Below, piece after piece: positions 31,880 to 32,719 of a DNA stretch of 32,719 nt. Numbering within the stretch: the stretch's first letter is position 1; each line of letters opens with the position of its first letter. Location: contig MNEX01000072.1 of the NCBI GenBank assembly GCA_001917905.1, forward strand, positions 1-32,719. Reading direction: 5' to 3'. Below the pieces are notes generated by a model. The model was not told the origin of the DNA. It saw nothing but the letters and a program-made list of their open reading frames with translations, and searched no databases. The position numbers and the translations under genes are program-made. This DNA is from Acidobacteria bacterium 13_1_40CM_65_14. GTDB lineage: Bacteria; Acidobacteriota; Vicinamibacteria; Vicinamibacterales; CAVVIG01.

Positions 31880-32401
31880 ATGACGTCTCGCGGAAGGTCC
31901 GCTAACAATGTCGGCATTCTGACGCTCGCCGCTGTACTCGTCGTTGCCGTCGCCTGCGATACCGACTACTCGAACAGGCCGCACCTGGCGACGTTTGCAT
32001 CGCCGCTTGCCGTCACGCCATTCATCGCCACGTCGATCGTGCCGCAGCGGATCGGCCTCACGCCCGTGTTCGGCATCCGCTGCGTCGCGTTCCCCTCGCT
32101 GACGACGCGATTCGACCTGGTGATCGATCTGGCCGGCGGCAGCGATCTGTTCATGCAGCAGGTGGGCTTCACGCTGCTGGATGGAACCCATCGTGGCGCA
32201 TCGCCGCTGCTGATTTCGGCGTTCGATCTCTCTGCGCGCTTCGGCTCGACGCTGATTCGCAGCGGCTCGCGGCGGTCATTCACGTTCGATCCGCAGTTCG
32301 GGTGCGGCAGCTTCGTCCCGCAGTTCCTGGTCGTGGACGTCGTTCTGCTCGACTTGCTGGGATCGGATCACTCGACGAAGGTGGTCGTGCCGGTCCGATG
32401 A
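31880..32401 (+). CDS. Hypothetical lipoprotein
   Basis: 173 residues from ATG 31880, with GGAGG at 31870-31874; GTG 31874 would overlap the ribosome site. The lipoprotein signal NVGILTLAAVLVVAVAC has Cys just after VVAVA, so the mature protein starts CDTDYSN. The rest is beta-rich (RFDLVIDLAGGSDLFMQQVGF, FTFDPQFGCGSFVPQFLVVDVVL), possibly an Ig-like or immunoglobulin-binding-like fold. I do not recognise a family. The 3' end overlaps the convergent gene by 34 bp. Confidence 0.75.
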   Translation: MTSRGRSANNVGILTLAAVLVVAVACDTDYSNRPHLATFASPLAVTPFIATSIVPQRIGLTPVFGIRCVAFPSLTTRFDLVIDLAGGSDLFMQQVGFTLLDGTHRGASPLLISAFDLSARFGSTLIRSGSRRSFTFDPQFGCGSFVPQFLVVDVVLLDLLGSDHSTKVVVPVR

Positions 32402-32664
32402 GCGCGATCAGCACGGCATCGCGCGGACGCTCTGTCGGGAATGAAGTCGCGGCCGCGCACCGCTTCCGCCAGATTCTTTGCGCCGCCGACAAACGGGATG
32501 AAATCGAGCGCGGTGTGGACCGTGCCGCCAACGAACCCCTTGCGGCGAATCGCGCTGCCGAGGGTGACGAGCGCAATCGCGCCGCCAATCCACGGGATGG
32601 CGCGAGTCAGACGGCGCGTCAGCTTGCGGCCGGCGTAGCGGCTCAGCTGTTTGGTCATCGCCAT
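32368..32664 (-). CDS. Small membrane-associated hypothetical protein
   Basis: 98 residues from the ATG at 32662-32664. A basic N-terminus (MTKQLSRYAGRKLTRRLTR), a short hydrophobic helix AIPWIGGAIALVTLGSAI, then RRKGFVGGTVHTALDFIPFVGGAKNLAEAVRGRDFIPDR, the strongest-looking conserved part. The Arg-rich tail after IPDR overlaps the end of the lipoprotein gene and may be a readthrough extension. The GGTVHTALDFIPFVGGAKN region resembles small proteins with a glycine-zipper-like hairpin; I cannot name a function. Confidence 0.65.
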   Translation of the reverse strand: MAMTKQLSRYAGRKLTRRLTRAIPWIGGAIALVTLGSAIRRKGFVGGTVHTALDFIPFVGGAKNLAEAVRGRDFIPDRASARCRADRAHRTGTTTFVE

Positions 32665-32719
32665 ATCCGGTTCAGCAGCAAACCTCGTTCCCGAACCTGA
32701 GCGCCGTCATCGCGGCGGG

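Noticed and set aside
1-32719. tRNA, rRNA, prophage or IS transposase genes
   Set aside because: I found no T-loop-like tRNA signature in a cloverleaf context, no rRNA sequence, and no transposase or integrase motifs in any credible frame.

Overview
The window is a GC-rich chromosomal segment. Its coding style (many signal peptides and lipoproteins, VWA-domain proteins, a PD40/barrel protein, TonB-receptor debris, GT-C membrane proteins and heavy loads of intergenic palindromes) suggests an Acidobacteria-like Gram-negative, perhaps of the Vicinamibacteria type. That placement is inference from gene style; there is no rRNA or other taxonomic marker here. I see no tRNA, CRISPR array or prophage.

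Layout: (1) 1-7265, an AddB-type nuclease (5' end off the window) and an AddA-type helicase-nuclease, separated by a 305-bp long-inverted-repeat element. (2) 7407-11627, a small unknown protein, a secreted endonuclease/exonuclease/phosphatase-fold lipoprotein, then a divergent pair: a degenerate receiver-PAS protein (minus) and a DUF4118-PAS-GAF histidine kinase (plus). (3) 11628-14154, palindrome, decayed receiver-domain tail and a GT-C membrane protein whose last codons are frameshifted. (4) 14349-17295, M23 peptidase and MarR regulator (minus, overlapping by 4 bases), a divergent VOC protein, and a MarR-GNAT fusion. (5) 17699-21554, a broken VWA gene and a large gluzincin/PD40/beta-barrel protein. 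(6) 21555-22159, a gene-poor stretch with a receptor fragment and a compact promoter-hairpin-terminator unit that looks like a small RNA gene. (7) 22160-27536, TlpA-like redoxin, FAH-family hydrolase, two-module VOC dioxygenase, GT-C protein with a discoidin-like tail. (8) 27836-29434, a secreted D-aminoacylase-like amidohydrolase. (9) 29512-31801, remains of a hydrogenase-accessory operon: an internally deleted hypF, a Rieske-like protein, a 19-codon mini-ORF and a PsiE-family protein, joined by ATGA overlaps. (10) a lipoprotein and a convergent small membrane protein.

The most striking property is the density of short repeat families. At least six kinds are visible: a 12-bp AGTCTGACC-type tandem repeat; CCACCACGG-type and CGCAAAG-type palindromes; GGGGTGGGGCCCC-type elements; CTAG-bounded MITE-like elements; and 7- and 9-bp tandem repeats. 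Several lie inside coding regions without breaking the frame (addB three times, addA, the M23 signal region, the PD40 protein, a GT-C protein). Others sit exactly on the stop codons of genes. Alongside them are several genes that keep both ends but have lost the middle (hypF, VWA, perhaps the mini-ORF), plus tails of vanished genes. The window therefore reads as a chromosome being remodelled by small palindromic elements and internal deletions.
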